Counted from the first letter of the stretch, positions 35,392 through 44,444 are shown. The stretch: DNA of 64,000 nucleotides from Balneolaceae bacterium (GCA_020832285.1 JAFIFB010000044.1:25683-89682), one strand, 5' to 3'. The notes: generated by a model from the sequence alone, not told the origin. Translations and numbers: made by a program.

Positions 35392-35973
35392 GTGCCCGAA
35401 CGCATTCATCACCCCGATTTGCCGGAAGAAATTCTGGTTTCTTACCAACCGATCATCATCCCGAGAAAGGGGCTGGATGTGAATCAGCTTGAGGCTCATT
35501 CCGGGGCAGCACTTTTGAAAAAATCGGCAAAAATCTGGTTTTCTGTTCAGCAAATGGAGATACACGCCTTAAAGAATGAAAAACCAAGAGCATTCATCAA
35601 TAGTGAGGAGATTTCTGTGAGTTTTTCACATACAAATAATGCACTCTCTGCTGCGATATCTAAACAGTTTGTTGTAGGTTGCGACATGGAAATGGAGAGA
35701 AGGGCAGTTCACCCAAAACTGATGAAGCGAATGAAACATGATCAGGAACAGATGGATCTATATTCCAGAGTTGCCCCAATCCGTATCTGGACATTTAAAG
35801 AATCGGCACTGAAAATGATCGGCACAGGCCTCCGGAAGCCAATGAATAGTGTAAAGGTCACCAGGGAGGATTCTTCTCAATTCAGAGTGGAATTTGATGA
35901 TGGGAAGCGGGCAAAAATTTGCAGCTTTCAGCATAAAGAACACTGGATTTCTATCTGCTATACATTGTTGTAA
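35392..35973 (+). CDS. 4'-phosphopantetheinyl transferase superfamily protein
   Basis: The 193-residue product has the two signature regions of the superfamily: VGCDMEMERR (metal-binding acidic residues) and WTFKESALKMIGTGLRKPM (the WxxKEA-type motif). SFSHTNNALSAAIS matches the FSHS-like segment. The enzyme would move the phosphopantetheine arm from CoA to a carrier protein. Without carrier genes nearby, its partner is unknown. The start is GTG 35392. The DUF2520 gene follows 75 bases later. Confidence 0.85.
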   Translation: MPERIHHPDLPEEILVSYQPIIIPRKGLDVNQLEAHSGAALLKKSAKIWFSVQQMEIHALKNEKPRAFINSEEISVSFSHTNNALSAAISKQFVVGCDMEMERRAVHPKLMKRMKHDQEQMDLYSRVAPIRIWTFKESALKMIGTGLRKPMNSVKVTREDSSQFRVEFDDGKRAKICSFQHKEHWISICYTLL

Positions 35974-36048
35974 TTACTTGTTGAAGTGAACCCATGATCG
36001 ATCTATATAACCAACCTCGTAATGATAAAGAATCAACCTTTTTTTATA

Positions 36049-36912
36049 ATGAAAGAAGTGAGTGATGTAACTATCATCGGAACAGGAGCGGTCGGTTCGG
36101 CTCTGCTCGATTTTTTCAGGAAGGAACAGATTCCTGTTCGATCTGTATGGAACAGCAGGTCTGGTGTTGTTTATACTGAGAATGGAAAGAAGGTTTCGGT
36201 TCAGAATTCTATTCCGCAGTCAGAAAATCAGATCGGGCGTTATGTTTTTATCACCACACCCGATGATTTGATTGCTGTCATCTCGGAAAAGATTGCGGGC
36301 CTGCCGATTAAATGGCGGGTGAGAAATGTGATTCACTGTTCGGGAAATCTAAATGCCGGTGAACTCTCCGCTCTTTCAGAAAAAGGAGCCAGAACCGTTT
36401 CGATGCATCCGCTTCAAACATTTACAAAAAAAGAGGGTTCAGAACGCCTGGGCGGTATCTCAATCAGTCTTGAAGGGGATGAAGAGCTAATTATGGAACT
36501 GAGAACTCTGATCAAAAGAATGGGAAGCAATCCGGTGGAGTTAAGCAGGGAACAGAAACGGGCTCTGCATATAGGGGCGGTATTTTCCTCAAACTATCTC
36601 GTGGCTCTGCTCCACAAAACGGAAACGTATCTTGAAGAGGAGGGCATCAAGGGTGGACTGGAGATACTAAAACCGCTGATGTTACAAACAGTTGCAAACA
36701 TTCTGGAAAAAGGCCCCGTTGAAGCGCTGACCGGCCCGGTGTCGAGAGGGGACGTCAGTTCAGTACAAAAACACCTTGATTCCCTTCGGGGTGACCATAA
36801 AACCAAAAAATTTTACAAACTTTTGGGGGAAGAGGCACTTCGAATCAGTCAGAAACGCAGCGAGGTAGATCAGGAGCTACTGCAGGAATTGAAGAATTTG
36901 TTGGTGAAGTAG
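36049..36912 (+). CDS. Rossmann-like/DUF2520 domain protein
   Basis: The 287-residue product (ATG 36049; ATG 36022 is the track start) has an N-terminal NAD(P)-type fold (VTIIGTGAVGSALLDFF), the HCSGNLNAGELSALSEKGARTVSMHPLQTF strand-loop and a C-terminal helical DUF2520 domain (ALHIGAVFSSNYLVALLHKTE). It resembles F420- or NADP-dependent oxidoreductases. The exact reaction is unknown. Its stop codon TAG (36910-36912) coincides with the start of a MITE-like end sequence (TAGTGTTGTGTCAA), so its last residues may have been altered by an insertion. Confidence 0.85.
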   Translation: MKEVSDVTIIGTGAVGSALLDFFRKEQIPVRSVWNSRSGVVYTENGKKVSVQNSIPQSENQIGRYVFITTPDDLIAVISEKIAGLPIKWRVRNVIHCSGNLNAGELSALSEKGARTVSMHPLQTFTKKEGSERLGGISISLEGDEELIMELRTLIKRMGSNPVELSREQKRALHIGAVFSSNYLVALLHKTETYLEEEGIKGGLEILKPLMLQTVANILEKGPVEALTGPVSRGDVSSVQKHLDSLRGDHKTKKFYKLLGEEALRISQKRSEVDQELLQELKNLLVK

Positions 36913-36967
36913 TGTTGTGTCAATGAGGTTAGGTCAGGTCCTTGTCAACGCAAACCCGCCTGAAGAT

Positions 36968-37372
36968 TTAATGGCCGGGATCCCATATTTGACACACTCC
37001 CGAATTACGGATTCGCTGGTCGTGTGTGACAAGTGGATAGCCAGAAAGCATCGCTGTGGCGACAATCAAGCGATCGGCAGGGTCTGCATGAAAAGATTCC
37101 GGCAGATTACGCTGAGTGAGGATTACATCCAAATCCACAGCCAGTACTGTAAGAAAAGCTTCGTTTGTGGCCTGAGTAATCCAGCTTTGAAAATCGGGGA
37201 GGAGAGTTATCCGGGCTTTTCGTTCCAGCATTTCCGTTTCCCAAAGTGTAGTCCAGGAGATGCATAAATTCCGGCTTTCTGCAAGTTTATCCAGTGCAAG
37301 GCGTTCCTTTTTACGAAGTGCACCATCCCCCAAAAGCCACCAGAGCCAGATGTGCGTATCAAGCAGAACCAT
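36968..37372 (-). CDS. PIN-domain toxin (VapC type)
   Basis: The 134-residue product (start at ATG 37372; the track's 37411 start lies in the antitoxin) is a PIN ribonuclease. The acidic active-site residues are visible: Asp5 in LLDTHIW, Glu45 in WETEML, Asp100 in DPADRLIV and Asp118 in THDQRI. Toxins of this kind cleave RNA, often tRNA or rRNA, when the antitoxin is lost. Its start is 2 bases after the antitoxin stop. The pair is intact, unlike the ParE module at 20.4 kb. Confidence 0.9.
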   Translation of the reverse strand: MVLLDTHIWLWWLLGDGALRKKERLALDKLAESRNLCISWTTLWETEMLERKARITLLPDFQSWITQATNEAFLTVLAVDLDVILTQRNLPESFHADPADRLIVATAMLSGYPLVTHDQRIRNSGVCQIWDPGH

Positions 37373-37374
37373 TA

Positions 37375-37638
37375 TTAGTCGGGTTCGTTGACCTGATACG
37401 ACTGTACCCAATCGGGACCAGAGTAATCATCAAAGGGTGTATCTGCGGGGTGGAGTTCAGAGGCCGAACCTTTTCCTTTCAGTTTTTTCCAGGGAGCCTT
37501 TGGAATAGCTGCAGTGTGATCCTGAAATTCGCTTTCAAGCAGTTCTGTAAACAACTCTTTGAGCGTAATTCCCCGTTCAACGGCCTTCATTTTGGCCTTT
37601 TTCATTAACTCATCCGGTATGTCGATAGTAGTTCGCAT
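37375..37638 (-). CDS. VapB-type antitoxin
   Basis: The 87-residue product opens MRTTIDIPDELMKKAKMKAVERGITLKELFTELLESEF, a ribbon-helix-helix-type DNA-binding unit usual for VapB antitoxins. A flexible C-terminal tail for toxin binding follows (SELHPADTPFDDYSGPDWVQSYQV). It likely represses its own promoter. The tail is rather proline- and aspartate-rich but normal for the family. Confidence 0.88.
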   Translation of the reverse strand: MRTTIDIPDELMKKAKMKAVERGITLKELFTELLESEFQDHTAAIPKAPWKKLKGKGSASELHPADTPFDDYSGPDWVQSYQVNEPD

Positions 37639-37946
37639 AAAAACATATTATCATATTTATGACTAAATGTATATTTTTTTCAAGAGAAATAAAAGCGGAA
37701 ACCGGAAGTTTAATTCTGCCATTAACTTTTTAACCTGCATTATTCACAAAAAAATAAATGATTGGTTTTATCGCTATGTATATGAGTAACTTCTATCAGA
37801 CAAAGATTAAAACTTTATTCAACGTATTGTCACGTACTGCGAAATTTTCCGCCTCAGGCGGATGCGTTGTCTCAGAAATGGTTTGCCCACAACCAAATTT
37901 CTTGGTGAATAATGCAGGTTAGATTTCATTAAAATGCTTTTACAGA
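37639..37946. other. Non-coding stretch between antitoxin and alkyltransferase-like gene
   Basis: These 308 bases hold a copy of the palindromic repeat at 37841-37920 and presumably the promoters of both flanking genes. No further feature was found. Confidence 0.55.
37841..37920 (-). repeat. Palindrome-bearing dispersed repeat, copy 2
   Basis: CCGCCTCAGGCGG (37849-37861) and the sequences AAATTTCTTGGTGA and ATGCGTTGTCTC match the repeat at 21028-21170 in inverted orientation. The middle part of that copy is missing here. Confidence 0.7.
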
Positions 37947-38285
37947 ATGAAAATGAAAAAGAACGACTATTATAAACGTGTTTATGAAATTGTGGCTGAA
38001 ATCCCGTACGGAAGAGTAACAACCTACGGAGCTATCGCACGTTATTTGGGAGTGGCATCCGGCGCTCGGATGGTGGGATATGCACTCAATAACCTGGCCT
38101 CGAACTCTGAGGAAACGGTTTATCCCGCTCATCGCGTGGTGAATCGACTGGGGCAGTTGACCGGCCGTGCACATTTTCCCGGCGATTCGATGCGTGAACG
38201 GCTGGAGCAGGAGGGTGTTACCTTCAGTGAAGAGTATACGGTGGATATTGAGAAGCATTTCTGGGAGCCAGGTATGGGTTTGTAA
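37947..38285 (+). CDS. Alkyltransferase-like protein (MGMT fold without the active cysteine)
   Basis: The 112-residue product is the C-terminal MGMT-like domain alone: IPYGRVTTYGAIARYLGVASGARMVGYALNN for DNA binding with the arginine finger, and PAHRVVNRLGQ where MGMT enzymes have PCHRV. The cysteine is alanine (position 61), so it cannot remove alkyl groups. Such ATL proteins bind damaged O6-alkylguanine and flag it for nucleotide-excision repair. It starts at ATG 37947 (37953 possible). Confidence 0.93.
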   Translation: MKMKKNDYYKRVYEIVAEIPYGRVTTYGAIARYLGVASGARMVGYALNNLASNSEETVYPAHRVVNRLGQLTGRAHFPGDSMRERLEQEGVTFSEEYTVDIEKHFWEPGMGL

Positions 38286-38341
38286 TGCTCAATCAGGTTA
38301 GTTCCGAAATACTTGCGGAAATTCTCTTACTTTTGAGTTGG

Positions 38342-38369
38342 CCCGCATTTCTTGGTGAGAAATGCGGGC
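38342..38369 (+). repeat. Palindrome-bearing dispersed repeat, partial copy 3
   Basis: CCCGCATTTCTTGGTGAG and the closing AAATGCGGG form a 9-bp stem. The sequence repeats the left part of the element at 21028. It lies between the convergent alkyltransferase-like and glycerate-kinase genes, where it could also act as a transcription end. Confidence 0.6.
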
Positions 38370-38404
38370 AAACGGAATAGCGATCCGTTGTACTGTGTGC
38401 TGTT

Positions 38405-39727
38405 TTATTCCCCGAAGAGGACGATCTGAAGGTCCATCACATTATTACCAGTGGGCCCTGTGATGATGTGCCCGCCCGCTTTTTGAAAGAAATGGTAGCT
38501 GTCATTGCGGTCGATGTAATGCTTGGGATCAATCCCGTTATTTTTAGCCTGCCGCCAGGTGTTTTGAGTGACAATCGCTCCTGCGGCATCGGTAGGCCCG
38601 TCAATTCCGTCGGTGCCAGCACTTAGAAAGGCGATATTTTGTTTCAGATCTTTCAGCCGTTTTGCCATTCTCAATGCCAGTTCCTGATTTCTGCCTCCAA
38701 GTCCGTCGCCGGTTACTTTAACAGTACATTCTCCGAAGAATACGAGGGCTTTTTTCTTTGAACCCGAATCCAGGACAGATTCAATTTTTTGAGAAATCTT
38801 CTCTTCAAAATCGTCAATCAGGCCAGACCATGCAGGTGAAACAAGTTCGGCTTGATAGCCTTCCTGTTCGATAATTTCCTTGGTTCGGCCGGCTACTAAA
38901 GATGCCGAGGAAACGATCCAGCTAAAATGCTGATCAAAATCGATCGAGCTTTCGATCTCATTATTTTTCTCCTCGGCATTCAGCCCATTCTGAAGATGTT
39001 TTTTTACTGATTCAGGCATATCGTCCAGGATGGAATATTTTTTGAGTACATCAACCGATTGACGAAAGGAGATCACCTGGGCTGTTGTAGGGCCGCTGCC
39101 GATATATCTGAGATCGTCATCCGGCACGTCCGAAATCACCAGATCAATTAACGTAGTATGGTTCAAATGGCTCAGAAAGCGTCCGCCTTTAACCTGGGAG
39201 AGTGTCTTCCGAACGGTATTAACCTCATGGATGGACGCCCCCGATTGCAGCAACGCCTTAAAAACCTGCTGTAGTTCAGTAATAGAAATCCCTTCAACCG
39301 GTAACGCAAACAGTGCGGAGGTTCCGCCCGAAATAAGGTTGATCACGATGGAATTATCAGGGATTCCATCAGCAAATGAGACAAGTTTTTTAGAGGCTTC
39401 AAAACTTTTTTCATCGGGAAGCGGATGGGTGCCTTCGAGCATCTCGATGGTGGAAAGATCTGCACGGGAACCGGGTGGTGCGATGATCAGTCCGGATTTG
39501 ATCCGGTCTCCCAGAATATTTTCCGTGGCTTCTGCCATTGTAGGAGAAGCTTTCCCGGTGCCAATCACGTAGATGTTTTGCCCATTGTCCGTTCTGAACC
39601 TGTGATCATTAACAGAAAGCAGGTTTTCCTCAGCATTCCAGCGCAGAATTTCCGGAAAAAATTCACGGGGATTCACATTCTTCAGAATAGATCGGAAAAA
39701 GCTTTCGGCCTGGTCTGTAAGATTCAT
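38405..39727 (-). CDS. Glycerate 2-kinase (DUF4147/MOFRL type)
   Basis: The 440-residue product (ATG 39727; the track starts at TTG 39748) belongs to the GckA/TtuD-type glycerate kinases. These phosphorylate D-glycerate at C2 with ATP in glyoxylate and serine metabolism. It has the N-terminal DUF4147 domain with VIGTGKASPTMAEA, NLISGGTSALF and IGSGPTTA, and the C-terminal MOFRL domain GDGLGGRNQELALRMAKRL plus SAGTDGIDGPTDAAGAIV. No glyoxylate-pathway genes are adjacent. Confidence 0.93.
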   Translation of the reverse strand: MNLTDQAESFFRSILKNVNPREFFPEILRWNAEENLLSVNDHRFRTDNGQNIYVIGTGKASPTMAEATENILGDRIKSGLIIAPPGSRADLSTIEMLEGTHPLPDEKSFEASKKLVSFADGIPDNSIVINLISGGTSALFALPVEGISITELQQVFKALLQSGASIHEVNTVRKTLSQVKGGRFLSHLNHTTLIDLVISDVPDDDLRYIGSGPTTAQVISFRQSVDVLKKYSILDDMPESVKKHLQNGLNAEEKNNEIESSIDFDQHFSWIVSSASLVAGRTKEIIEQEGYQAELVSPAWSGLIDDFEEKISQKIESVLDSGSKKKALVFFGECTVKVTGDGLGGRNQELALRMAKRLKDLKQNIAFLSAGTDGIDGPTDAAGAIVTQNTWRQAKNNGIDPKHYIDRNDSYHFFQKAGGHIITGPTGNNVMDLQIVLFGE

Positions 39728-39748
39728 GAGACTATTTTCATTTTGCAA

Positions 39749-40411
39749 ATGATTGATTTATAGCATTTAAAATACGATAAATTGGAAAGTTTTTTGAATG
39801 GTGATAACACTGGCTCATTAATAGGGTATTTATGTAGCGAAATACTGCCATGTTTTGGATTAGTGAATATGAGTGGGAGTGACGGAGTGATGGAGAGGAT
39901 TAGGGTGAGGTAGGGGTTGGTTCCAAGCGCCGCGCTTTCTACTCTAATGCCCTTGTCGTTTCGACCGGAGCACCGGCGGGTTTGCGGTGCGTAGTGGAGT
40001 TCATCTTTTCCCCACGGAGCGAAACGTAGTGAAATCTCTTTGTTATCGGAGGGAGCATGTTGAGGCGTTGTTTGGGTTAGTCCTGCGAACAAGGAGGTCT
40101 CTCCATGCACTCGCTCCGCTCGTTTAGTCGAGATGACAGGCTCTATTATATACAGTAGGCGGCGTATAAGATTCCCAAATTTGCAACGCCCTGATTTACA
40201 CCGCTGCATAATTATGTGACTCGGGATGAAAAAGGTTTTGGAGTTGCGGATTATATTAAATAAAAAATGTTTATCAGATTCAATAATTCAACAATTCTTT
40301 CAATAATCTATAAGTGTGAGTGTTCATCAGCGTAAATCAGCGAGAGATTGAACAGCCCTGTCATTTCTTCTGAGATTTTTTATCTGTATAAACCTTTGAT
40401 GAAGAGAATCT
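39749..40411. other. Non-coding stretch with an imperfect palindrome
   Basis: These 663 bases hold no supported gene. The central part (about 39945-40140) is an imperfect inverted repeat: CTTGTCGTTTCGACCGGAGC at the left mirrors a GAGCGGAGC...TCGAGATGACAGG type end at the right. Dispersed hairpins of this GTCGAGATGACAG kind are frequent in Bacteroidota-related genomes. The ORF at 39724-40209 is a translation through this repeat. Confidence 0.6.
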
Positions 40412-41089
40412 TCAAAGGATTTTAATGTCGTTTAGTGAACCATTTTCAATCTGAACTGTACGCTTGGGAAATTTTCGGATGGTTTCGTAATCATGCGTCA
40501 CCATTAGTACAGCCATACCTCGGTTATTAATCTGCTGAAGAAGCTCCATGATAGAGCTGCTCGCGTCTGGGTCGAGGTTACCCGTGGGTTCGTCAGCGAG
40601 CAGAAGGCGGGGTTCGTTGGCAAGAGCCCGTGCGATCACAACACGCTGTTTTTCTCCGCCTGAAAGATCATCTGGCATCGAATTTCGTTTGTGGCTCAGT
40701 CCCACCAGCCCCAATACTTCGAGTACCCGGTGTTTAATAAATCGTTTTTTATGGCCAGTTACCCGAAGGGCAAAAGAAACATTTTCAAATACATTCCGAT
40801 CTGGCAGGAGCTGAAAGTCCTGAAATACAACACCGATTCTCCTTCGCAGATAGGGTACTTTTTTATCAGGGAGATTGGCTACATCGTAATCAGCCACACG
40901 GATCATACCCTTGTCAGGTTTTACATCGCAATAGAGAAGTTTCAAAAATGAACTTTTTCCGGCACCGGTTTTGCCAATTACATAGCAGAATTCACCCGTT
41001 TCAAGATAGAAGTCGATACTGTCAAGAACGCGGTTCTGACCGTATGTAACCGATACGTTATTAAGCTGGATTACACCGTTTCCTGTCAT
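40412..41089 (-). CDS. ftsE: FtsE-like ABC transporter ATPase
   Basis: The 225-residue product is a cell-division-type ABC ATPase. It has Walker A GKTGAGKSSFLK, the Q-loop VVFQDFQLLPDRNVFENVSFAL typical of FtsE, signature LSGGEKQRVVIARAL, Walker B LLLADEPTGNLD and the switch VTHDY. FtsE works with the membrane protein FtsX to control cell-wall hydrolases at the septum. No ftsX is adjacent here, so the pairing is inferred. It overlaps the upstream methyltransferase gene by ATGA and closes the pdxA operon. Confidence 0.9.
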   Translation of the reverse strand: MTGNGVIQLNNVSVTYGQNRVLDSIDFYLETGEFCYVIGKTGAGKSSFLKLLYCDVKPDKGMIRVADYDVANLPDKKVPYLRRRIGVVFQDFQLLPDRNVFENVSFALRVTGHKKRFIKHRVLEVLGLVGLSHKRNSMPDDLSGGEKQRVVIARALANEPRLLLADEPTGNLDPDASSSIMELLQQINNRGMAVLMVTHDYETIRKFPKRTVQIENGSLNDIKIL

Positions 41090-41862
41090 TGCAGCACCAT
41101 CGTTATTCGTAAACTTTTCAGATGTGCGGGTTTCAATTCAAATCCGTCGTAAGCCTGCAAAATAGTAAAATCTGTTTTTTTTATGAGCGCTTCTATTTCG
41201 GACTGAGAATAAATTTTTTGCTGATGTTTCTCCTCATATTTCTCAACTGAGAGGCCTTCTTCGCCATTTTTTTGTTCGATCTGAAAGATATTCGTATGAA
41301 TTTTTGAAACCGGATCGAACGAACTCTCCCGCTGGTAACGAAATTTATTTTTCACGTATTTCACCTCATTGTTTAAAAATTTGATTGCTTTCCGGGAGTT
41401 TCGCGGAGTGGTAAAATCATACACAAAAATGCCGTCCGGGTTCAGAACTTTTTTTATTTCTTTGTGAAGTTTCAGGATATCCTCTTCATTGTGAAGATAG
41501 TTAATGCTGTCGAACACCATATACACCACATCGAATTTTTTTTTCAGTTGAAGGTTCAAAAAATTCATTGTTTTGAACTCAATCTGGGAATTTACTTTCG
41601 ATGCCTTTTTTTGTGCAATACGGATCATATCTTCCGAGGCATCCGTAGCGGTGATGTTGTAACAATCCAGTTCTTCCAGCGAGAGGGCGATGGTTCCGGT
41701 GCCGCAGGCAAGTTCCAGAAGATTTTCGGCTTCGGGTCTGTGTTCAAGGATGATTTCGTCGATATAATCGGCCCAGGTTTCGTAGTCCACGTCAGACATC
41801 ACCCGGTCGTAAATATCGGCAAGGACGGTATAATTAGGTTTTTTTTTGAAAGAAATACTCAT
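41086..41862 (-). CDS. Class I SAM-dependent methyltransferase
   Basis: The 258-residue product has the Rossmann methyltransferase core: AENLLELACGTGTIALSLEEL binds SAM, followed by ITATDASEDMIRIAQKKA and the acidic FDVVYMVFDSINYL strand. The substrate is unknown. It overlaps pdxA upstream (ATGA) and ftsE downstream (ATGA), so the three genes are translated as a coupled set. Confidence 0.9.
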   Translation of the reverse strand: MSISFKKKPNYTVLADIYDRVMSDVDYETWADYIDEIILEHRPEAENLLELACGTGTIALSLEELDCYNITATDASEDMIRIAQKKASKVNSQIEFKTMNFLNLQLKKKFDVVYMVFDSINYLHNEEDILKLHKEIKKVLNPDGIFVYDFTTPRNSRKAIKFLNNEVKYVKNKFRYQRESSFDPVSKIHTNIFQIEQKNGEEGLSVEKYEEKHQQKIYSQSEIEALIKKTDFTILQAYDGFELKPAHLKSLRITMVLQ

Positions 41863-42860
41863 GTAGCGATGTTATTTATGCGGTTAATGGCCATTTTCAC
41901 CGCAAGGTTATATGCTTCGATGAACGAGTGTTCATCGGCCTTATTCTTACCGGCTATTGCGAAGGCTGTTCCGTGATCCGGTGATGTACGGATGACCGGT
42001 AAACCAGCCGTAAAATTCACGCCCTGGCCGAATGAAAGTGTTTTGAATGGAATCAGCCCCTGATCGTGATACATTGCAAGCGTTGCATCAAACCTTTTGT
42101 AGAGGTGATTGCCAAAAAATCCGTCTGCTGCAAATGGCCCTTCTGCAACTATTCCTTCTCGTTGTGCCTGTTCAATGGCGGGTTGTATGATTCGCAGTTC
42201 TTCATCGCCGATCACACCGCCATCTCCCGCGTGCGGATTCAGCCCGAGTACGGCAATATTGGGTGACGAAATGGCAAAATCCTGCTGAAGGCTGCGGTTC
42301 AGAAGCTGCAACTGTTCAATAATCGAATCAGTTTTTATGGAATTTGCCACATCTTTTACTGGAATATGGATCGTGGAGATGGCAACCCTCAATACCCGGC
42401 TCACCAGCATCATCACCACTTTTTGGGCGGATGTTATTTCAGCAAGAAATTCGGTGTGGCCGGGTGTGGAGAATCCGGCTTTGGAAATCGCTTCTTTCGA
42501 GATAGGGGCAGTAACCAGTGCGTGGCAAGTCCTGTTCAGGCAAAATCGTGCACCTGTTTCAACGGCTTTCATTGCAGCCGCTCCCGCTTTTTTAGATACA
42601 GATCCGGATTGCAGAGAAATTTCGTCTTCTTCGAATGGATCGAACAAATAGATGTTTCCCGGTTTTAGCGATGTCGGGGTACTGATTTTTGTAAAGGGAA
42701 GGGTATCAGCAAGCTGTGTGGAGTAGTGTTTCAGTACGGTTTCACTGCCGATCCAAAGCGGAATAGACTGCTCAAGATCGGTTTTGGCAAGTGCTTTGAG
42801 AGCTACTTCCGGGCCGATCCCGTTGTAATCTCCCATACTTATAGCGATAATCGGTTTCAT
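41859..42860 (-). CDS. pdxA: 4-hydroxythreonine-4-phosphate dehydrogenase PdxA
   Basis: PdxA oxidises 4-phosphohydroxy-L-threonine in the DXP-dependent route to pyridoxal phosphate. The 333-residue product (ATG 42860, MKPIIAISMGDYNGIGPEV, rather than 42893) has the family motifs ATAPISKEAISKAGF, GHTEFLA, LNPHAGDGGVIGDEE and YHDQGLIPFK, with metal-site histidines in GHTEF, HAGD and YHDQ. It is of usual length and is the first gene of the group with the methyltransferase and ftsE genes. Confidence 0.96.
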   Translation of the reverse strand: MKPIIAISMGDYNGIGPEVALKALAKTDLEQSIPLWIGSETVLKHYSTQLADTLPFTKISTPTSLKPGNIYLFDPFEEDEISLQSGSVSKKAGAAAMKAVETGARFCLNRTCHALVTAPISKEAISKAGFSTPGHTEFLAEITSAQKVVMMLVSRVLRVAISTIHIPVKDVANSIKTDSIIEQLQLLNRSLQQDFAISSPNIAVLGLNPHAGDGGVIGDEELRIIQPAIEQAQREGIVAEGPFAADGFFGNHLYKRFDATLAMYHDQGLIPFKTLSFGQGVNFTAGLPVIRTSPDHGTAFAIAGKNKADEHSFIEAYNLAVKMAINRINNIAT

Positions 42861-42929
42861 ACCGAAAAATAGCAAACTGGGCTGCCCCGACAAAGTTATT
42901 TGGCATAAATCTGTCGGGGCAAAAAATTG

Positions 42930-44324
42930 TTATGAAGACTCTGACACCAGCCTGAAATCACCAAATCCGGTTGTGGCTTCAAATATGAGTGTGCGGTTGG
43001 GGTACTCCCATACTTCCCGGGTAGGAGCATTTGCCGGCAGTCTTCGTTCTACATTGTTTGGGGGACCGTAAACGATGTATGCGCGCCCCTGGTCGGTATT
43101 ATAACCCGGTGTTTGCAGAGAAGAGAAATTCTGATATGCATAATCGATTCGCCGGTAATATTCTGCCATCAGCTCATTGTATTCGGTATCAGGGGTGGGG
43201 TCTCTTTCGGACCAAAACTCCCTGAATTTTCGCTCCCGCTCTGAAGATGAACCGGAGTTAATCCTTCTGAGCTCACTATCACTCACAATAAACCGAAGCA
43301 TCTCGATGGCTACATCGAGATTATAAAGGCTTACAGGCATATCCAGCCATTGTGAGTTGATGGTGCGTTCACCAATAGCCTCTTCATTGTCGTCAGCCAT
43401 CAGGCGCAGCCGGTAGCGTGCATTTTCAAAATCCTGGTTTGGAATGGTTACATGGGCGTAACGCACACCTTCTTCCTGCAGATTGGCACTTAAATGAAAT
43501 CCGTCTGAGGATTCTCTGAACGAGGCTGAGTTAAAATGTATGATCTGGTCATCAGTGATTTCTATGGAATGGCGTACATCTCCAACTGTTGTACTCTCGC
43601 CTGAAGCCATTCTATGGAGATTTAATGTGAGTGTTTCAGCTTCGAGATTTTCTTCTTTTGGAAGCCGGATCAACAGGCTGTAATCCTGCCCGTAGAGAAC
43701 ATTGTTTCCATAATTAAGCAGTGTGGCATTGATGGAATTACCCGAAATTTCATATTCGCTGACGATGATAAATTCTGCATTTTCACTTTCGCTGTAGTCC
43801 GGAACCCTGAAGGAGCGGCGGGTTGATGGCTGCTCACGGACCGAACCTGCCCTGGCGAGCTGTAATTCGTAATGATACTGGCCGGAATCAAGTGTAGTTA
43901 AAGTATGGCCCTGAACGTAATCAAATCGTGATTTGGTGGCTTCGAATGAATCTACCCAAACTGTATCCTGCCATGTATCGCGGAATACGGATGTAGCAGC
44001 GCTGGCACGGCGAGATGTTGGTGCTTGCCCCTCAAATATCTCTACACCCATACGTATAGGGGCATAGTATTCGGCATCACCAGAGGGTGTTGACATGCCG
44101 GGCCGGGCTCTCAGAAAAGGGATGAAATCGTAATCGAGCCGAAACAACACGGCGAGTTGTGCAGGGCCATCTTCCGAAGGAATGACAATATGATCTATAT
44201 AGGCTGCCGGCTGGTCGGTGCGCTGAAGCAGCGATTCATAGGTAGTGGCTCCCCTTCGCTGGGCTTCGGCATCAAACACAGAGAGAAACAGCAAAGCTGC
44301 CAGCAGTATGGTTAGTCTGTACAT
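42930..44324 (-). CDS. GWxTD domain-containing exported protein
   Basis: The 464-residue product has a signal peptide (YRLTILLAALLFLSVFDAEAQ), a beta-rich middle and a C-terminal GWxTD-type domain. The domain is recognisable by FWSERDPTPDTEYNELMAEYYRRIDYAYQNF, the PGYNTDQGRAYIVYGPPNNVERR stretch and the closing VWEYPNRTLIFE. The domain is found in exported proteins of Bacteroidota-like and Acidobacteria-like organisms; function is unknown. It is a single gene, divergent from the carboxylase gene. Confidence 0.9.
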   Translation of the reverse strand: MYRLTILLAALLFLSVFDAEAQRRGATTYESLLQRTDQPAAYIDHIVIPSEDGPAQLAVLFRLDYDFIPFLRARPGMSTPSGDAEYYAPIRMGVEIFEGQAPTSRRASAATSVFRDTWQDTVWVDSFEATKSRFDYVQGHTLTTLDSGQYHYELQLARAGSVREQPSTRRSFRVPDYSESENAEFIIVSEYEISGNSINATLLNYGNNVLYGQDYSLLIRLPKEENLEAETLTLNLHRMASGESTTVGDVRHSIEITDDQIIHFNSASFRESSDGFHLSANLQEEGVRYAHVTIPNQDFENARYRLRLMADDNEEAIGERTINSQWLDMPVSLYNLDVAIEMLRFIVSDSELRRINSGSSSERERKFREFWSERDPTPDTEYNELMAEYYRRIDYAYQNFSSLQTPGYNTDQGRAYIVYGPPNNVERRLPANAPTREVWEYPNRTLIFEATTGFGDFRLVSESS

Positions 44325-44444
44325 AGTCTGTAGGGTTTAATTTAATTCAAATAGATTCGGGCACAATAGTCTGATATACTTGGAACGTGAACATTACAAT
44401 GAGTATTATCAATCCTGAATAAATAAAATTAATTCATTCTGATC

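Noticed and set aside
36988-36998. Right end of a MITE-like element inside the PIN toxin gene
   Set aside because: TTTGACACACT resembles the element end, but it encodes the normal end of PIN toxins (SGVCQIW), so chance similarity is more likely.
39724-40209. 161-residue ORF between glycerate kinase and FtsE genes
   Set aside because: It is a translation through a palindromic repeat (for example RAERVHGETSLFAG) of a kind that gives false ORFs.
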